Notes: generated by a model from the letters alone, not told the origin. A stretch of DNA of 64,000 nucleotides from Proteles cristata cristata (GCA_017311185.1 JAESUZ010003380.1:1-64000), one strand, 5' to 3'. Shown: positions 12,035 through 24,507, numbered from the stretch's first letter. Made by a program: numbers and translations.

Positions 12035-12036
12035 AC

Positions 12037-12218
12037 CTGCTGAGAATAGTGCATTTGATGATGCAATTCAAAGTGTTCCTCTCTAGTAACTTTTGATGGC
12101 CTTGGCAACATTTCCACTTCCTGGATGGCTTCAATGCTCACTTGCTGAGGCAAAACTTGGAAGAGTGATGTGACATACATTAAGATGGACTTCTTATCTG
12201 GATAAGTGGTAGCAACAT
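12037..12218 (-). CDS. DMD: Dystrophin exon 8 (end of CH2 domain, start of hinge 1)
   Basis: Dystrophin links cortical actin to the dystroglycan complex at the muscle membrane. This 182-base exon starts with the last two bases of an Asp codon and then encodes 60 residues, beginning VATTYPDKKS and ending HHQMHYSQQ; they correspond to human residues about 217-277. It covers the last helices of the second calponin-homology domain of the actin-binding region and the first part of hinge 1. The acceptor AG is at 12219-12220 and the donor GT at 12035-12036 (CAG|GTAAAG). Length equals human exon 8. From memory of the human protein there are about five substitutions, such as VAT for VDT, RPS for RPP and VTR for VTK. 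Because 182 is not a multiple of three, skipping this exon would shift the frame. The reading frame is intact, so this is a functional exon, not a pseudogene. Confidence 0.97.
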
Positions 12219-12260
12219 CTGTAAGCACATTAACACCACACATCAATTTTTGGTTTCTAT
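12219..12260 (-). promoter_or_regulatory. DMD: Exon 8 3' splice site with weak pyrimidine tract
   Basis: On the sense (minus) strand the 25 bases before the acceptor AG are rich in G and A (…gtgtggtgttaatgtgcttacag), so the polypyrimidine tract is poor for a constitutive exon. A possible branch site is the ttaat at about 14-18 bases upstream of the junction, unusually close. The exon probably depends on other signals for recognition; this is inference. Confidence 0.6.
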
Positions 12261-13463
12261 ATTTGAGTTTCTGAAAGGGGAATGAACAAATCAATGTTAC
12301 AGGAAGAAGACACATTAATGAGCACTCCATTGACCATGAACGTCCTCCAGAGACTAATTAGAACATGATAATCAGGCCTAAAATGTCCTTCTAATTTGGC
12401 AGACCAATGAGAGGAGCACTGAAGTTAATTTCTTTTCCTTGTTCACATAAAAACTTCATCCCGTAATACTTTTTCCTAAGTCAAATTGCCAGACTAGCCC
12501 ATCTAAGAGACTGGTTTTCATTAGATAAGAAACACAAATAAAAGATTACATCTTCCTTTCCATAGAAAACTATATTAACGTGTCAATTAAAACGGCGCAT
12601 TGGTAATGAAACAATTATACAAAATAATTTAATGCCTTGGCTTCTGGTAAGGAAAGCTTGCACCATCTAATCAAATTTTTGCTGGAGATTAAGTATGTAA
12701 AGAGTGAAATATGTTTCTGCGTGGAAATGAACCATATATTTCCACAATAAACATAAAATAAAACAACAATATACCATATGCATATGATTTGTAATATTCC
12801 TTAAGTCTATTAAAAACATTTGTTTACAATTTGGTACATCTGTTAACGTCAGATGTTACCTTCCTTCTCACACTCCAGAGATGAATTTAAAAGTCTTTCA
12901 CATAAAAGTTGATCTGACATTATGTCCTTTGCCACATCCAGGGAATTTAAGAAACCCAGCATTTAAAGTCAATAATAATTTGTAATCACACACATAGTAA
13001 GTGGCAGCTGCTTCAAAAGGTTCTTTTGCTACTTGGCATTACAATTTACCCACTGCGCTCATTCCAGGGAACCAAGATGTAAAAATAATCCTTTATGTGA
13101 AGTGTATCATTAATCTCAGAAGTGTTAAAACATAAATCCTGGCAGGGGGCCAAGACAACTATGCAGCAACGTGTCAGGCATTTTTCTTGCCATAAATTTA
13201 TCTTAGCTAGAATTAAAAGATCTGTTTTAAGTTAAATATGTATATTCTGGTCAGGTATTCTGATTATGACTACAAAAGCCAAGAGTCAAATCTCAAGTCC
13301 ACTTACATAAAAGGAGGTTGAATAAGTCACTTTGTCCATGCCTTTACAAAGAACAGGAACATGATTAATTAGAACAGCTATTTTTAAAATATTTTTAAAA
13401 AGAGATACAGAGGAGGAAAAAGTTAACTAATATTCCTTGTTTGCCTCTATCCATAGTATAACA

Positions 13464-13630
13464 CAGTACTTCTCAATTTTTAATGTGCATATGAATCACT
13501 CAAGGATCTTTTTAAGCTCGGAATCAAACTCAGTGGGTCAGGGGTGGAACCTGATATTTTGCATCTCCAATAAGCTTGCAGGTGATGCTGAGGCTGGGGC
13601 TTGAAGACTATACTTTCAGGAACAAGGGTT
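13464..13630 (+). mobile_element. MER5A-like hAT MITE
   Basis: Runs from cagtacttctcaattttt, through atgaatcactcaaggatctt, ggggtggaacctgatatttt and caggtgatgctgaggctggg, to a decayed terminal inverted repeat. This order matches the non-autonomous Charlie element MER5A. Non-coding fossil. Confidence 0.85.
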
Positions 13631-13820
13631 CAATAAAATTACACAGGAAAAAGACTGCTGTATCATCTGCCACTTTGTTGTTTTGCCCTTATTTTACCTG
13701 AAAGATACTTACTGGACACTTAAGTGCATAAAGCTGAGAGGTACAAAGTTATGTGGTACCTAGTTTCTGTTCCTTATTATAATTTAATTATTAACCAAAA
13801 GATGGTGAAAGTAAGTTTTT

Positions 13821-14006
13821 GAGGCACCTGGGTATCTCAGTCCATTGAGTGTCCGACTTCAACCCAGGTCATGATTTCACTCACAGTTCACAAGTTCTGT
13901 GCTGACAGTTCAGAGCCTAGAGGCTGCTTCAGATTCTGTCTTCCTCTCTCTCTGCCCCTCCCCGATTACACACTCTCCCTCAAAAATAAATAAAAACATT
14001 AAAAAG
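13821..14006 (+). mobile_element. Felid SINE, internally deleted
   Basis: Head gaggcacctgggtatctcag, but the segment between the B-box region and tctgtgctgacag is shortened, so the B-box is lost. Tail aaaaataaataaaaacatta. No clear TSD; old copy. Confidence 0.9.
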
Positions 14007-14639
14007 GAACCAGAAATCTTATTAACTTAGCTTTGAAATTCCAAAGACTAAAATCTCCCCTTCATTTGATAACTGTTTTTCAAGTGTTCATTGTATGCTG
14101 GATACCGTAATTCTTGACCACATTTTGAAACTCAAAAATGCTTTCTTTCTTGTCACTATGAACTAGTCAGTTTTATCTGTAATGAGCACATTTTGGAATT
14201 CTGTTTATATTTAGTGTATTAAATAAACTTATGCTGTGAGAAAGGCGATGAATTAAAAAAGGTTGATCTATGCCTATTTACTGCTATAGGATACATAAAT
14301 ATGTGCATGTATACGTCTGGCCTCAAATAAATGTTATGATGAACATAAAGGTAAAAATAAATCTATAATTATTTCTATTACCACAAGCAAATGTCAAAAA
14401 TTATAGTACATTTTACTTACACAAAACATCTTTTGGACGAAAGCAAATATTCATAAATATCAATCATTGTAATAAATATACACTCTTTGACCAAATTATT
14501 GGCATTTTTGCCTCAATCCATTACCTTCCCATCTCTGAGGTTGTGTGGATTCAGCTGTACCAGCACAGGGATTCCAATAATTCTTTTCTTTAAGAAAGGA
14601 ACTTAGATATTCCAAAATATGTTAATTCGCTTCACCATA

Positions 14640-15290
14640 TATGTACTAAGGACTTATATTTATAACATTTTAACAGATTATATTGGAGATTAACAAGACA
14701 GAGAATTCATGTATTCTGCTCACAATTTGGAATAGTACAATAAATAAATAATAGGAAAGTACAAAATAATTACACGGCTGAACAGAATTTAAAATGTGTT
14801 CCTCTAATTGGTACAACCAGTGCTTAAATATGTTCAGAGAAAGGAAGAAATTATATACTAGTAGGGGACCAGAAAAGTCATCATGAATAGGAAACTGAAA
14901 TAAATATGTATAGGATTTCATTGGCTAGAAATGGGAGAATGAGAAAGGTATTCTAGGCAGTGGGAAAGCATGAGCAGAAGGGCAGAGGTAAGAGATGAGA
15001 AACATCCCAGGAATAGTGCCTTCCAGAAATAGGTGTCTTAGCCACAGACAGGAGAAGAGTGAATAAAAAGATACAATGGGTAAGCCATATGTGAAACTCT
15101 GAGAGATCATCAATAGCAAACTAGAAATTTTTACCTTAGTTCAATAGGTTGGAAAGTAAATGACTACTTTTGAGCAAGAGTGTGACAGCATTGAATTTTT
15201 TGTAAAGTAAAACTATTAAATGCAGAATGGGGTCAAGGAGAAAAACGATGGGAGGGAAGCAGGAAGCCAGCACCCAATACAGATAGGGGG
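14640..15290 (-). mobile_element. L2-like LINE remnant, minus
   Basis: The stretch with gaaaggtattctaggcagtg (14943), agcatgagcagaagggcaga (14967) and gagcaagagtgtgacagcat (15172) follows the order of the L2 reverse complement (attccaggcag… agtgcaaaggcc… agtgacatgatc). Heavily diverged. Confidence 0.55.
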
Positions 15291-15985
15291 TGTCAGAGAA
15301 CTAAAATAGGCTTTGTAATGAAAACAAACAAAATGCATGGCAGAAATTCTAAGACAGGTCCAAAATGACTTCATTGGACTTCAAATCGTTTACTTAGCAG
15401 TCCTTGAAAACAATTATATATAAAATTCTATCCTAAGCCCTGAGGGTACAAAGATGAATAAACTGAGAATAAAATGGAGGAGGAAAAGGACAGAAGGAGG
15501 GAAATGTTTGCTCTGTAGTCATGGTAACAAGTAGCGACCAACACACGTCTCAGACTCATTTAATCAATTAACAATTACCTGACCGGATGGTCTTGATCAT
15601 GCTTCCTGAAGCCAACCATTGGCAACCTGTCCCTTTTGAAAGTTGTCATATCAGAAGTGAACTCACCCCAGTGAACAAAATTCTGAATGAAAACCAATTA
15701 ACAGTAGTCTCACATGAAGAACCAACCATGCTTCTAAAGGTGACATCAACCAATTCCCATCTCTGAATGCTCACAGATCCAGATCTCTTGCTACGCGGTT
15801 TTCCCCAAAACCCAAGAAAACACTCTATTTTGAGATGCTGTAGTTGACCAGCATAGTTCCCTCTTATTTAAATAAGTGATACATTCACCTTTGTGTTTTC
15901 ATTTCAAATACCGAATAATGGTTTCATCATTTGATAAAATTCAATGGATGAAATTCACTTGCAAAGTTAAAATTAAAGGGTTTTT

Positions 15986-16204
15986 CAATTTATTTTTTTA
16001 ATGTTGATTGATTTTTGAGAGACAGAGGCAGACAGCACGGAAGCAGGGGAGTGGCAGAGAGAGAGGGACACACAGAATCTGAAGCAGGCTCCAGGCTCTG
16101 AGCTGTCAACACAGAGCCCAAACCAGGGCTTGAACTCACAAACCACAAGATCATGACCTGAGTCAAAGTCAGATGCTTAACCGACTGAGTCACCCAGGTG
16201 CCCC
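15986..16204 (-). mobile_element. Felid SINE, minus (first of a back-to-back pair)
   Basis: Reversed copy ending gtcacccaggtgcccc. Probable TSD aaagggttttt (15975-15985) / aatgggtttttt right after the head. Next to a second SINE 32 bases away. Confidence 0.93.
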
Positions 16205-16236
16205 TAATGGGTTTTTTGTTTTGTTTTGTTTTTTAA

Positions 16237-16449
16237 TATGTTTATTTATTTCTAGGAGAGAGAGAGAGAGAGAGAGAGAGCGTGAGCAGGGGAGGGTCAG
16301 AAAGAGAGGGAGTCACAGACTGAAACAGGCTCCAGGCTCTGAGCCGGCAGTCAGCACAGAGCCCGACGCGGGGCTCGAACCCACGAACCGCGAGATCATG
16401 ATCTAAGCAAAAGTCGGACACTTAACCGACTAAGCCACCCAGGCGCCCC
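16237..16449 (-). mobile_element. Young felid SINE subfamily copy, minus
   Basis: Near-consensus reversed copy ending gccacccaggcgcccc. TSD tgttttgttttgttttttaa at 16217-16236 and 16450-16469, perfect. Contains a (GA)n run at about 16254-16280. Inserted in the T-rich flank of the older SINE. Confidence 0.95.
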
Positions 16450-16564
16450 TGTTTTGTTTTGTTTTTTAAGAGAAGAGTGTGATAGAATGAAAGAATAAGC
16501 AATTGTCAATCTGGATTTAGAGTTTTAAAAATTTGTACCTAAATATTTATGTTTGTAAATAAAT

Positions 16565-16735
16565 ATCCATCACATCATTTAGTTCTATTTCCACATCTGT
16601 GAAATAAAAACCCAAGTCCCAATCTCATCATGGTGTTGCAAAGGTCAAATGCAATAATGCTTAGAAAATACTGTAAATTCAGTCAGACCTTGATACTGCT
16701 GCCATATTGGAATTGTTGTTTTTTCTATTATTAGT
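16565..16735 (+). mobile_element. MIR fragment
   Basis: Order tttccacatctgtgaaataaa, catggtgttgcaaaggtcaaa, aatgcttagaaaatactgta matches the 3' half of MIR (tttcctcatctgtaaaatg… ttgtgaggatt… gcttagaacagtg). Confidence 0.65.
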
Positions 16736-17487
16736 ACAAAAACAGATCTAGTTGTAGGAGAACATTAGTACTATTAATGGGAAGCCACAAGAAGCTGGTG
16801 TGAAGGAAAGGCCATTCATCATTTATTAAATATTTACAAAGCAATTATTTTGTATCATGGAATATGCTTAGCCTGTGTTATATGATAGGTATTCAGAGGA
16901 TGAGCCACCCAACAAATAATTAGGGACTGAACAATGCATGAGAAATCAAAAGAAATTTCATGACTTTTGATGATCTTCACTTAGGATAACTGCACATAGG
17001 CCAATGCCTGGGACTTTGTGAGCACCTAAATATTTCTTGTGAAACTGAATATAGTAGTTAAATCCATAGAAAGTGATGAGAATTGTGTAAGTCAGCAACT
17101 GACATAAAACATAATGTTACAGACAATGAGTACCACAGCACTTGAGGAGGGTGAGAATGATGGGATGTGATTTACATTTTTTTATTATAAGACATTAAAA
17201 TGTATGAAGTGAAATAAGAGGCTGTACTCCCCAAATAAGAACTTACAATTTGATGAAAGTAATCTTTGCATTAAAACCCTACTATGGAACAGGTTCATTG
17301 CTGCAAAAATTTAAATTAATAATTTCTAACCTAATCTTTAAAGACATCTCAGAATGAAAGTGTTGAGAACTCATAAATACTGCTAGAATATTTTATTCTG
17401 TGAACAATAACACGGATTCCGATGAGTTTCTATACTAATCAGCATTTTGATATTGAGGGATATAATGGAACAAATAAATCATTCACT

Positions 17488-17612
17488 GAAATCGCATTAT
17501 TTTTCAAATGAGGAAATTGAAGCTCACAGTGGTTTGATGGCAGGTTCAAAAGCTACTCAAAATCAGAATTAAAACCCAGTCCATGTATCAGACTTCTCAT
17601 CTCAGTACCTTA
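17488..17612 (-). mobile_element. MIR fragment, minus
   Basis: ttttcaaatgaggaaattgaagctcacag… aaaacccagtccatg matches the MIR reverse complement (cagatgaggaaactgaggc… gaacccagg). Confidence 0.65.
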
Positions 17613-17799
17613 CCTTCATTCTTGCTGAAAATGTTATCTTAGTGCATTTAAAAACCAACTATCTCAAGGTCATTTAAATAATGACCCTGTGATCCATGTG
17701 GTTCCATTATCAAATATTAATGATACTCTCAATAATAGTAATGGTTTCTATTTCTAATAAATGACGTATGATAAGAGTAAATACACATGAAAATGCAAA

Positions 17800-18335
17800 T
17801 TCGGTAGTATTATTAAAGAAATGCAAATTAAATAACAATGTGGGTTTTATATTATATCCCTTTGCCTACCTCATTATCAAAGAGTAAGAGAAAAATAACA
17901 ACCAAAGTTGCAGAGGCTTCAGCGATTTGGCCAAACTCCTACTTTGCTGGAAGACTATCGGTTGGTTCCAAATTTTATGAAAAATATCTTGGCAATGTCA
18001 CCCAAAACCTTAAGAAAATTCATATTCAATGACCCACTAAGTTTCCTTCCAGGAATCCACCACAAGGAAATAATCAGAAATTTAAATGATGATTTATACA
18101 AACCTAATATAAAATGTAAGCAGTACTTATGATACAAAAGTTATCATACAAAAAAGAAAAAATTCAGACCATTCCAAGTGGCTAAATAGAGAGGTAGAGA
18201 GGTAGAATTTTATATTATAAAATATATAATTGTATATGAATAGTACAAAGCCATTCAGAACATTTCTTTTGGAGAAGATATGATAAAAAATAAAAATGAA
18301 TTCTTTCTAACATTAAAAAATAGAATGTGTAATTT
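17800..18335 (+). mobile_element. Old LINE-1 (L1M/HAL1 type) fragment
   Basis: aagaaatgcaaattaaataa (17817), the aaatatcttggcaatgtcac block (17981) and tttccttccaggaatccacc (18042) match the ORF2/3' region of old LINE-1. Open frames here are chance remnants. Confidence 0.6.
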
Positions 18336-19094
18336 ATAAAGAAAATAATAATAACCTTTTATAAAATACAAGAAAACCATAGTTTAAGCCATTAGTAAAA
18401 TGGGTATGCTGGTGGGACAAAAAAATAATTTTCCTTTTCTCTTTTGTCCTATCTATATTTTCTACACTCGCTACTCGGCACTCACTAGTAATGTCAACCA
18501 TATTATAATAAAAATACCTGTAAAGATCTAAAAGCAGCAACAAAAAAAGAAGTTTCACAGTTTTCCTTCAGTATGCCCTCACCCCAAACAAGTCAATGTG
18601 AATGAGTTTGTCAGGAAACTGGTGTCTTCAACAGAACTGTTCTTATCTTGGGCAATCAACCTCCTGAAAGTCTGATTAGCCAGCTGGCAGACACAACCTT
18701 GAAACACCTCAGGGAAAATCTAAACAAGAAGCTCATTGCCTAAACCTCAGGTCAGTTTTCTGCCAGGAGAAAGGCAGAAATTGAAATAGTGGATTATAAT
18801 GAATATCATGTATAACCAGAAAGAAGTAGGATTTCAGAGATAACAGATGCATAAATATACACTCACAAAGTGTGGTCAGCCTTTTACAAGTTTTATGGAA
18901 AAAAAATGACAAAGGATATCATTTAGAAACCCTGAGCAGAATAAATCTAGATCATTTCTCACAGATTCGTATTAGGAACAACACAATAAAAATAAATTCA
19001 TTCACTGTTAGAGAAGAGGAATAGGTAAACAGGAAAGAAGAAATTTGTGAGCACCAACTAGATATGGTCAGATAGCTCTGAATGTGAAAATGTG

Positions 19095-19095
<1 letters not shown>

Positions 19096-19128
<33 letters not shown>
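19096..19128 (+). repeat. (CA)16 microsatellite
   Basis: Uninterrupted CA tract in unique intron DNA. Confidence 0.98.
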
Positions 19129-19132
<4 letters not shown>

Positions 19133-20044
19133 GACACAATCAAAAACATGTGTTTGATGAAATAACCAAATATGAAGACTGCAATTCAGAAGAATTTATT
19201 GCTAGAAACAAGTGTGCTATCATCTGAGGTTTACAAATGAAGATATTATAATGTCAGCTGATCTCTAAGTACTTGAGTTTGTAAATAACAGTCAGTATTC
19301 CAGCAATGGACTAATTCATTAAAGTGCTAGATTATTATTTTCAATGTTAATATGTTTCATCCAGCACTACATTCTACTTATATGCATCTTCCATTTTGTA
19401 AGTCACTGTATACAATGAATATATAGCATTCTAATAAGAAAATAACTTGCACAGGTCCCTGCAAGTTAAATTCTTTAACTTTCTACATGTTTTACCTTCA
19501 CTAAATAAGTACTCCGTAATTAAGACATTCCATAATTTCAGCATTTCATTCATTGATCCAAGTTGCTTTTATCATCTAGTAACAATGCTTCTCATTAAAG
19601 GACTATAAAATATATTGATGAAAATAATTTGTATTGATGAAGACGATTCAGTTTCATAATAAAAGTAATGATAAAAGTAGTGTCTTTCATTTATCCATGA
19701 GAAACAGTAAATAATTTTAACATTTAAAGATCCAAGGATTCCTTTCAATATGTTCATGGGGTAGCAGCAGAAAACTATCACTATCACCTTGGTACAAATA
19801 GAAAATAGTGCTCAAAATACATAACGCTCACCTAGGCCTAACTGGGAAAAATAAAAACAAAAACAAAAGATAAGGCACTTACAGGAGACCTCAGATGCAC
19901 TGAAAACTAGTTCAGCTGTCTAATCATTAACCCAACAATGCTAAATATGCCTATGCAAATAAAACTCATGTATCCAATCCAATAAATAATGGTAGCTGGA
20001 GGTGATGTTATCAATTCTGATAAGTACCAGACTTATAATATGAG

Positions 20045-20200
20045 ACACCAAAAAATATATTTAACAAACATCTACTGCATTTCTACTTTGTGCCAGGCTA
20101 TATTCCAGTCCTTGAATATACAGTGATGAGTAACTGATCCAAAGGAACTGTTCTCATGGAACTTTGGTTCTAATGAGGAAATAAAATTATAAGCAAATAT
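20045..20200 (-). mobile_element. L2 3' end, minus
   Basis: aacaaacatctactgcatttctactttgtgccaggc followed by ctgttctcatggaactttgg is the reverse complement of the L2 3' end. Confidence 0.75.
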
Positions 20201-20500
20201 TTTCAAAACCCTCTATTTACCACTTGCCAATTTATCCCTATCACCTAGTTCTTTCAGTTTCCTTGTATAAACAAAAGTGCCCTGCACAAATGCGTTTTCT
20301 TTGTTGGGCTTTTTTGGGAAGAGTATTAAAATGGGAGCGGGAGATTCCAAATTGTTAATACCATTCTCAGAGTGCCTGAGAGCAAATGCACAGAAGCTGG
20401 TGGGTAAACTCAATTAAATGGAAATCATCAACAAATTGTGACTTTACAAGTTTCAAATAAGCCACTTTTAAGTTGAATGTGATTTTAAAGTTTAAAAAAA

Positions 20501-20535
20501 TTTTTTTTGAAACTTTATTTTTATGTATTTATTTT

Positions 20536-20573
<38 letters not shown>

Positions 20574-20711
20574 CCAAGGAAAAGGGAGAAAAAAATCTTA
20601 AGCAGGTTCCACAGAGCCTGATGCAGGGCTTGAACCCATGAACTGTGAGAACATGACCTCATTTGAAATCAAGAGTCAGATGCTTAACCAACTGAGCCAC
20701 CCAGGTGCCCC
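20501..20711 (-). mobile_element. Felid SINE, minus
   Basis: Poly-T, (GA)n at 20536-20572 and head ending gccacccaggtgcccc. Body diverged; TSD not clear. Confidence 0.92.
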
Positions 20712-20889
20712 AAAATAGGAAACTTTAAATGGAAAGAAGTCTCCCCCAGAAACATCATTTCATTTATCTGTAAGCCATTTTCTTCTGCAGGTTCATTTTG
20801 TCTTGTATTCTTTTTTACTTTTTTACTTAGGAAAAATCACTGAAGAAACATTAGTTTAGCACAGTCGATTTTTTGCCATGTCACTGTGT

Positions 20890-21115
20890 TCATTTACTTT
20901 TGAGACAGAGAGAGAGAGACAGAGAGAGAGACAGAGACAGAGACAGAGACAGAGACAGAGCGTGAGTGAGGGGGAGGAGCAGAGAGAAGGAGACAGAATG
21001 TGAAGCAGGCTGTTGGCTCTGAGCCGTCAGCACAGAGACCGATGCAAGCCTGGAACCAACAGACCAGGAGATCATGCCCTGAGCAAAAGTCAGACGCTTA
21101 ACTGACTGAGCCACT
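20890..21115 (-). mobile_element. Felid SINE, minus, damaged head
   Basis: Long GA/GACA tract at 20901-20960, then gtgaagcaggctgttggctc and the reversed head gcttaactgactgagccact; the last head bases are missing or diverged. Possible TSD only. Confidence 0.88.
20901..20960 (+). repeat. (GA)n and (GAGACA)n simple repeat
   Basis: GA run followed by about five agacag units; expansion of the SINE pyrimidine-rich middle seen in reverse. Confidence 0.95.
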
Positions 21116-21272
21116 AGGTTGACTGTTTCTGAATAAAGTATCAAATGTCTTCTGTGTGCTGCTAATCAAAGTAAAGTGTTCTATCTTTAAATTCTCAATA
21201 CCAAATGCAACAAATTTCTAAAATTCTCTTTTCCAGCTACTGAATTTGTATCTCATTAAAATAAATTTATTT

Positions 21273-21317
21273 AAAATAAATATTCCTGAAAAAAAATAAA
21301 TAAAATAAATATTCCTG
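21273..21317 (+). repeat. 29-bp tandem duplication
   Basis: aaaataaatattcctg occurs at 21273-21288 and again at 21302-21317, with an A-rich spacer. Confidence 0.9.
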
Positions 21318-22689
21318 GCCTGTTCTAAGTTTTAAAAACTTAGAACTCCTCAGTGCATGTATTCTAAAATGAGGAGAATAGTAGCTAGCTTGACCTAACA
21401 AACAGAAGCTAATCTGTCAGTATGGGAGACTATTGATAGAAAAGCATTTGCACTTTCTTACACTTCCTCTACATGACTATTGCGGAGCTACTGGAGTTTC
21501 CTTCTGAGAAGAAAGTACTTTGGCTCAGTGACATTGAACTCTGCTTCCTCAGTTGTCACCTGCTCTTTTTGTACTTTGCTTCTGATCTAACCAAATTGAC
21601 TTCCTTTCTTCCTCCCAGTAGAAAAAGTGCAATAAGTTTCATAAGTAACTCTGCACAAAATCTTCTTGACTAACACAAAATGTTCTATTTTTTGTGTTAA
21701 AAATGATAGTTGATCAACAATAAGCCAGAATAGAGGTGCTCACTTCATTTAACACAAGTTTCATTGGTTATTATGGTGCTTTCCAATATGCTGTGGGATT
21801 CAGAAATATGCCTGATGGCATAAGGACAATTCCAAGGCAAATCCCACAATGAACACTAGCTTGAGGCAGCAACTGTATATAAGAGAAATATTTTTTAGTA
21901 ACAGATATTATAAAAAAGTGTCCATTCCATATCAAAGAGCTTAGCCTGTTGAACAAACATATGTTGACATAGGGAATGGGTGGGGTAAATATTTAAAGAA
22001 GATGAGCTCAGAAGGCATCTCTAGCTAACAGTGGATCAGAGAACCACCATCTGTCTCTCTACTCTACTGAGGGCTACAATGAAGCTAAGCCTAATGGATG
22101 GCTTTTCATTTAACTCTGTACCTGCCAGGAGCACTCTTTCTTCTTAAGCTGCTTTGCTTTTCTTGAAATCTTTGACGCTGTATTTTTCAGGTTTTATACC
22201 CATTAGCCATACTTTCTCAGGCTCTCTTCCTGGCCCAACCTATTTAAATTACAGGAAATTCTGGAAAGACATTGAGGCTCTATCTGGGTCTTCTCTAGCT
22301 ACACTCATCTTTCCCTAGGGTATTATCTTCTCCCCTTCTCTCTTAAATATTCCCTATATGCTAATGATTCCTAAATATCTATCTCCAGATGAGACATCTC
22401 TCGTCAAGAGACACCTCAAATGTGTTACATATAAAATAAGGCCCTCAGTTCCCTTCAAAACCGTTAGTTTCCCCATTAATCACTGTCTCTGAATATGGTA
22501 ACAACATCAAAGCAGTGTGTTAGGCTATAAACTTAGAAATTGTCCTTGATTTTTCTTTTTATCTGAATTCTCTATTTTGATCCATCAATAAGCCTGGTCT
22601 CTTCTGCCTCTAAAAGGAATACATGCACCTATTTACTTCATGTTCATGATTACTATTTTCACCCGAGCCATGATCCTTGCCTTCTGGGA

Positions 22690-23435
22690 CCATTACATTC
22701 ACATCCTAACTACTCTCATGCCTTTCAATCCATTCAGTATGCAACAGCTAGAATTATCTTTAAAACCACACACACAAATTAAATAGCACTGTCATACTTA
22801 AAACCCTTCAAAAGCTTCTCCTTTGTTTAGAATACATCCAACCTATTTCCATGCCCTACAACGTACTTATATGACCCAATGCTCTTTGCTAATGGCAGTC
22901 TAATGGCCTCTCTCTTTCTTGCCCACTACCTTTCAGATATATTGGCCTTGTTTTCACATCTGAAATAACAAAGGCCCTTTTTATATCTCTTGGTCTTTAT
23001 ACTTGCTGTTCTCTTTATCTGGAATATTTCCTCCATCTTGTTGCATTTTTGGTTTATTCTTATCCAGTAGGTTTGAGCTCATATGGCACTGCAGATGCAT
23101 TTGTTGACAATCCTATTTTTAAAAACTGAGAAATGTGCTTCATTGCAGTTCTTGGGGGTTATCTTTTGCTATCCTTCATCTCCTTCCCCTTCATCTCACA
23201 GTGACTTATATCCTATATATCAGAACTCATAAACTGTAATTATTGATCTATTTAATTATTATGTAATTATTGATCTAAACTGTTTATTGATCTATCCCCT
23301 TACTATGATTTGTCTCTCTATAATAATGTAAGTACCACAGTGGGACCAACTTTCTCTAAATTTTTCTATCACATACTAACAAATAGTAGGTACTTCATAT
23401 TTGTTAAATTATTGCATGAGTGAATGAATACATAA
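22690..23435 (+). mobile_element. L2 LINE 3' part
   Basis: Order acccttcaaaagcttctcct (22803), tggcctctctctttcttgcc (22903), cttgctgttctctttatctg (23002), tagtaggtacttcatatttg (23384) and the terminal gagtgaatgaatacat matches the L2 3' end. Similar diverged sequence may extend left to about 22080. Confidence 0.72.
23231..23296 (+). repeat. Triplicated attgatcta motif
   Basis: gtaattattgatcta occurs at about 23236-23250 and 23263-23277, followed by tttattgatcta at 23283-23294. Local tandem slippage product inside the L2 remnant. Confidence 0.85.
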
Positions 23436-24490
23436 TTATGGCTGCTGGGAAGAAAGTTTCACTTCAGTGATGTGAACAGAGAGTAGGATTCATGTTAAAA
23501 ATAGAGAACCGGGTGGAGAGGAAGAAAGACTAAATCAGGGCAGAGCAGGCAGTATCTATCTCCCTTCGAAATTATACTAGAGAGATTCAGTTTGATATTT
23601 GATTACTTTTCACTGAGCATCAATTACATACAAGAGATTTTATTATGTTTCCTCACTGGCCATTCAACACTCTCTTCTGAGTTAAGAATATTGTACAAGG
23701 TCATATAACCGATAACTGATAGTCCCAATAAAGCAGAAAAAAAGAGACTCATAAGTTGACACACTGGTTCTCTCATTTTGTGACACTGGACAAGCTTAAA
23801 CTGACTGAGCCTCAGCTTCCTATTGTAGGCCAAAAGTTTTTCATAAATTACTGATGGCACTCTCAAAAATGAGGCATGATTTGCATAACATCTCATGTTC
23901 TAGGAAATGGATCGGATTATTTTTTTAAGTAGTAGGGAAAGAAGCATTCATTTCTAAATTAGAGAGCATTAGCAGGTTAATCAGGAAGCCTATGAGTGAT
24001 GATGACAAAGCTAGTATATTTTTAATTGAGATTGAAAATACTCAAGCTAATACTCAAGGCACAGGAAAACTTATGTTTTATTCATTGTTTCTAAGCCTTG
24101 GCACAGACTACAAAATACCACAGTGCTTTACATAGACTGGATGTTCAAAAGTTATTGACTGATATGTACAGAAAAAATTGTTCAAGTACTCTCTGACCCA
24201 GGATAGAAAAAGATAACCCCCAAGAACTGTGATGAAGCACATTTCTCAGTAATTTTGTACTAAGTGTTTGAATCCACAGCAGTCTGGAAGAGTCAAGCAA
24301 ACAAAAGCCTTGCCATCTCACTAAAACTATGATCCAGTCACAGGTAGGATCCTGTAATTAGAAGTGTAAGAGCAGCTCTTTCAACTAAGATATGAGAATG
24401 AGAAAGGGATTCACTTAAGTAACAAAGAAATGTTAATACTATATATACGCAAACACATCTAAAAAACAATATGGTCACTCACAGAACTAC

Positions 24491-24507
24491 TGTGTGTGTG
24501 TGTGTGT
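24491..24507 (+). repeat. Short (TG)n microsatellite
   Basis: About eight uninterrupted TG units. Confidence 0.95.

Larger units (their letters stand above)
10936..12036 (-). other. DMD: DMD intron 8, complete
   Basis: A 1101-base intron with GT at 12035-12036 and AG at 10936-10937; the human intron is of similar size. It contains no SINE or LINE copy that I can recognise, unlike the flanking introns. A candidate branch point (cttac on the minus strand, plus-strand gtaag at 10984-10988) lies about 50 bases before exon 9. The region 11860-11990 holds low-complexity ATAG/ACAC-rich DNA without a clean repeat unit. Confidence 0.93.

Noticed and set aside
20890..21144. Several frames rich in Ser-Leu repeats on both strands
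   Set aside because: They are translations of SINE CT/GA-rich middles.
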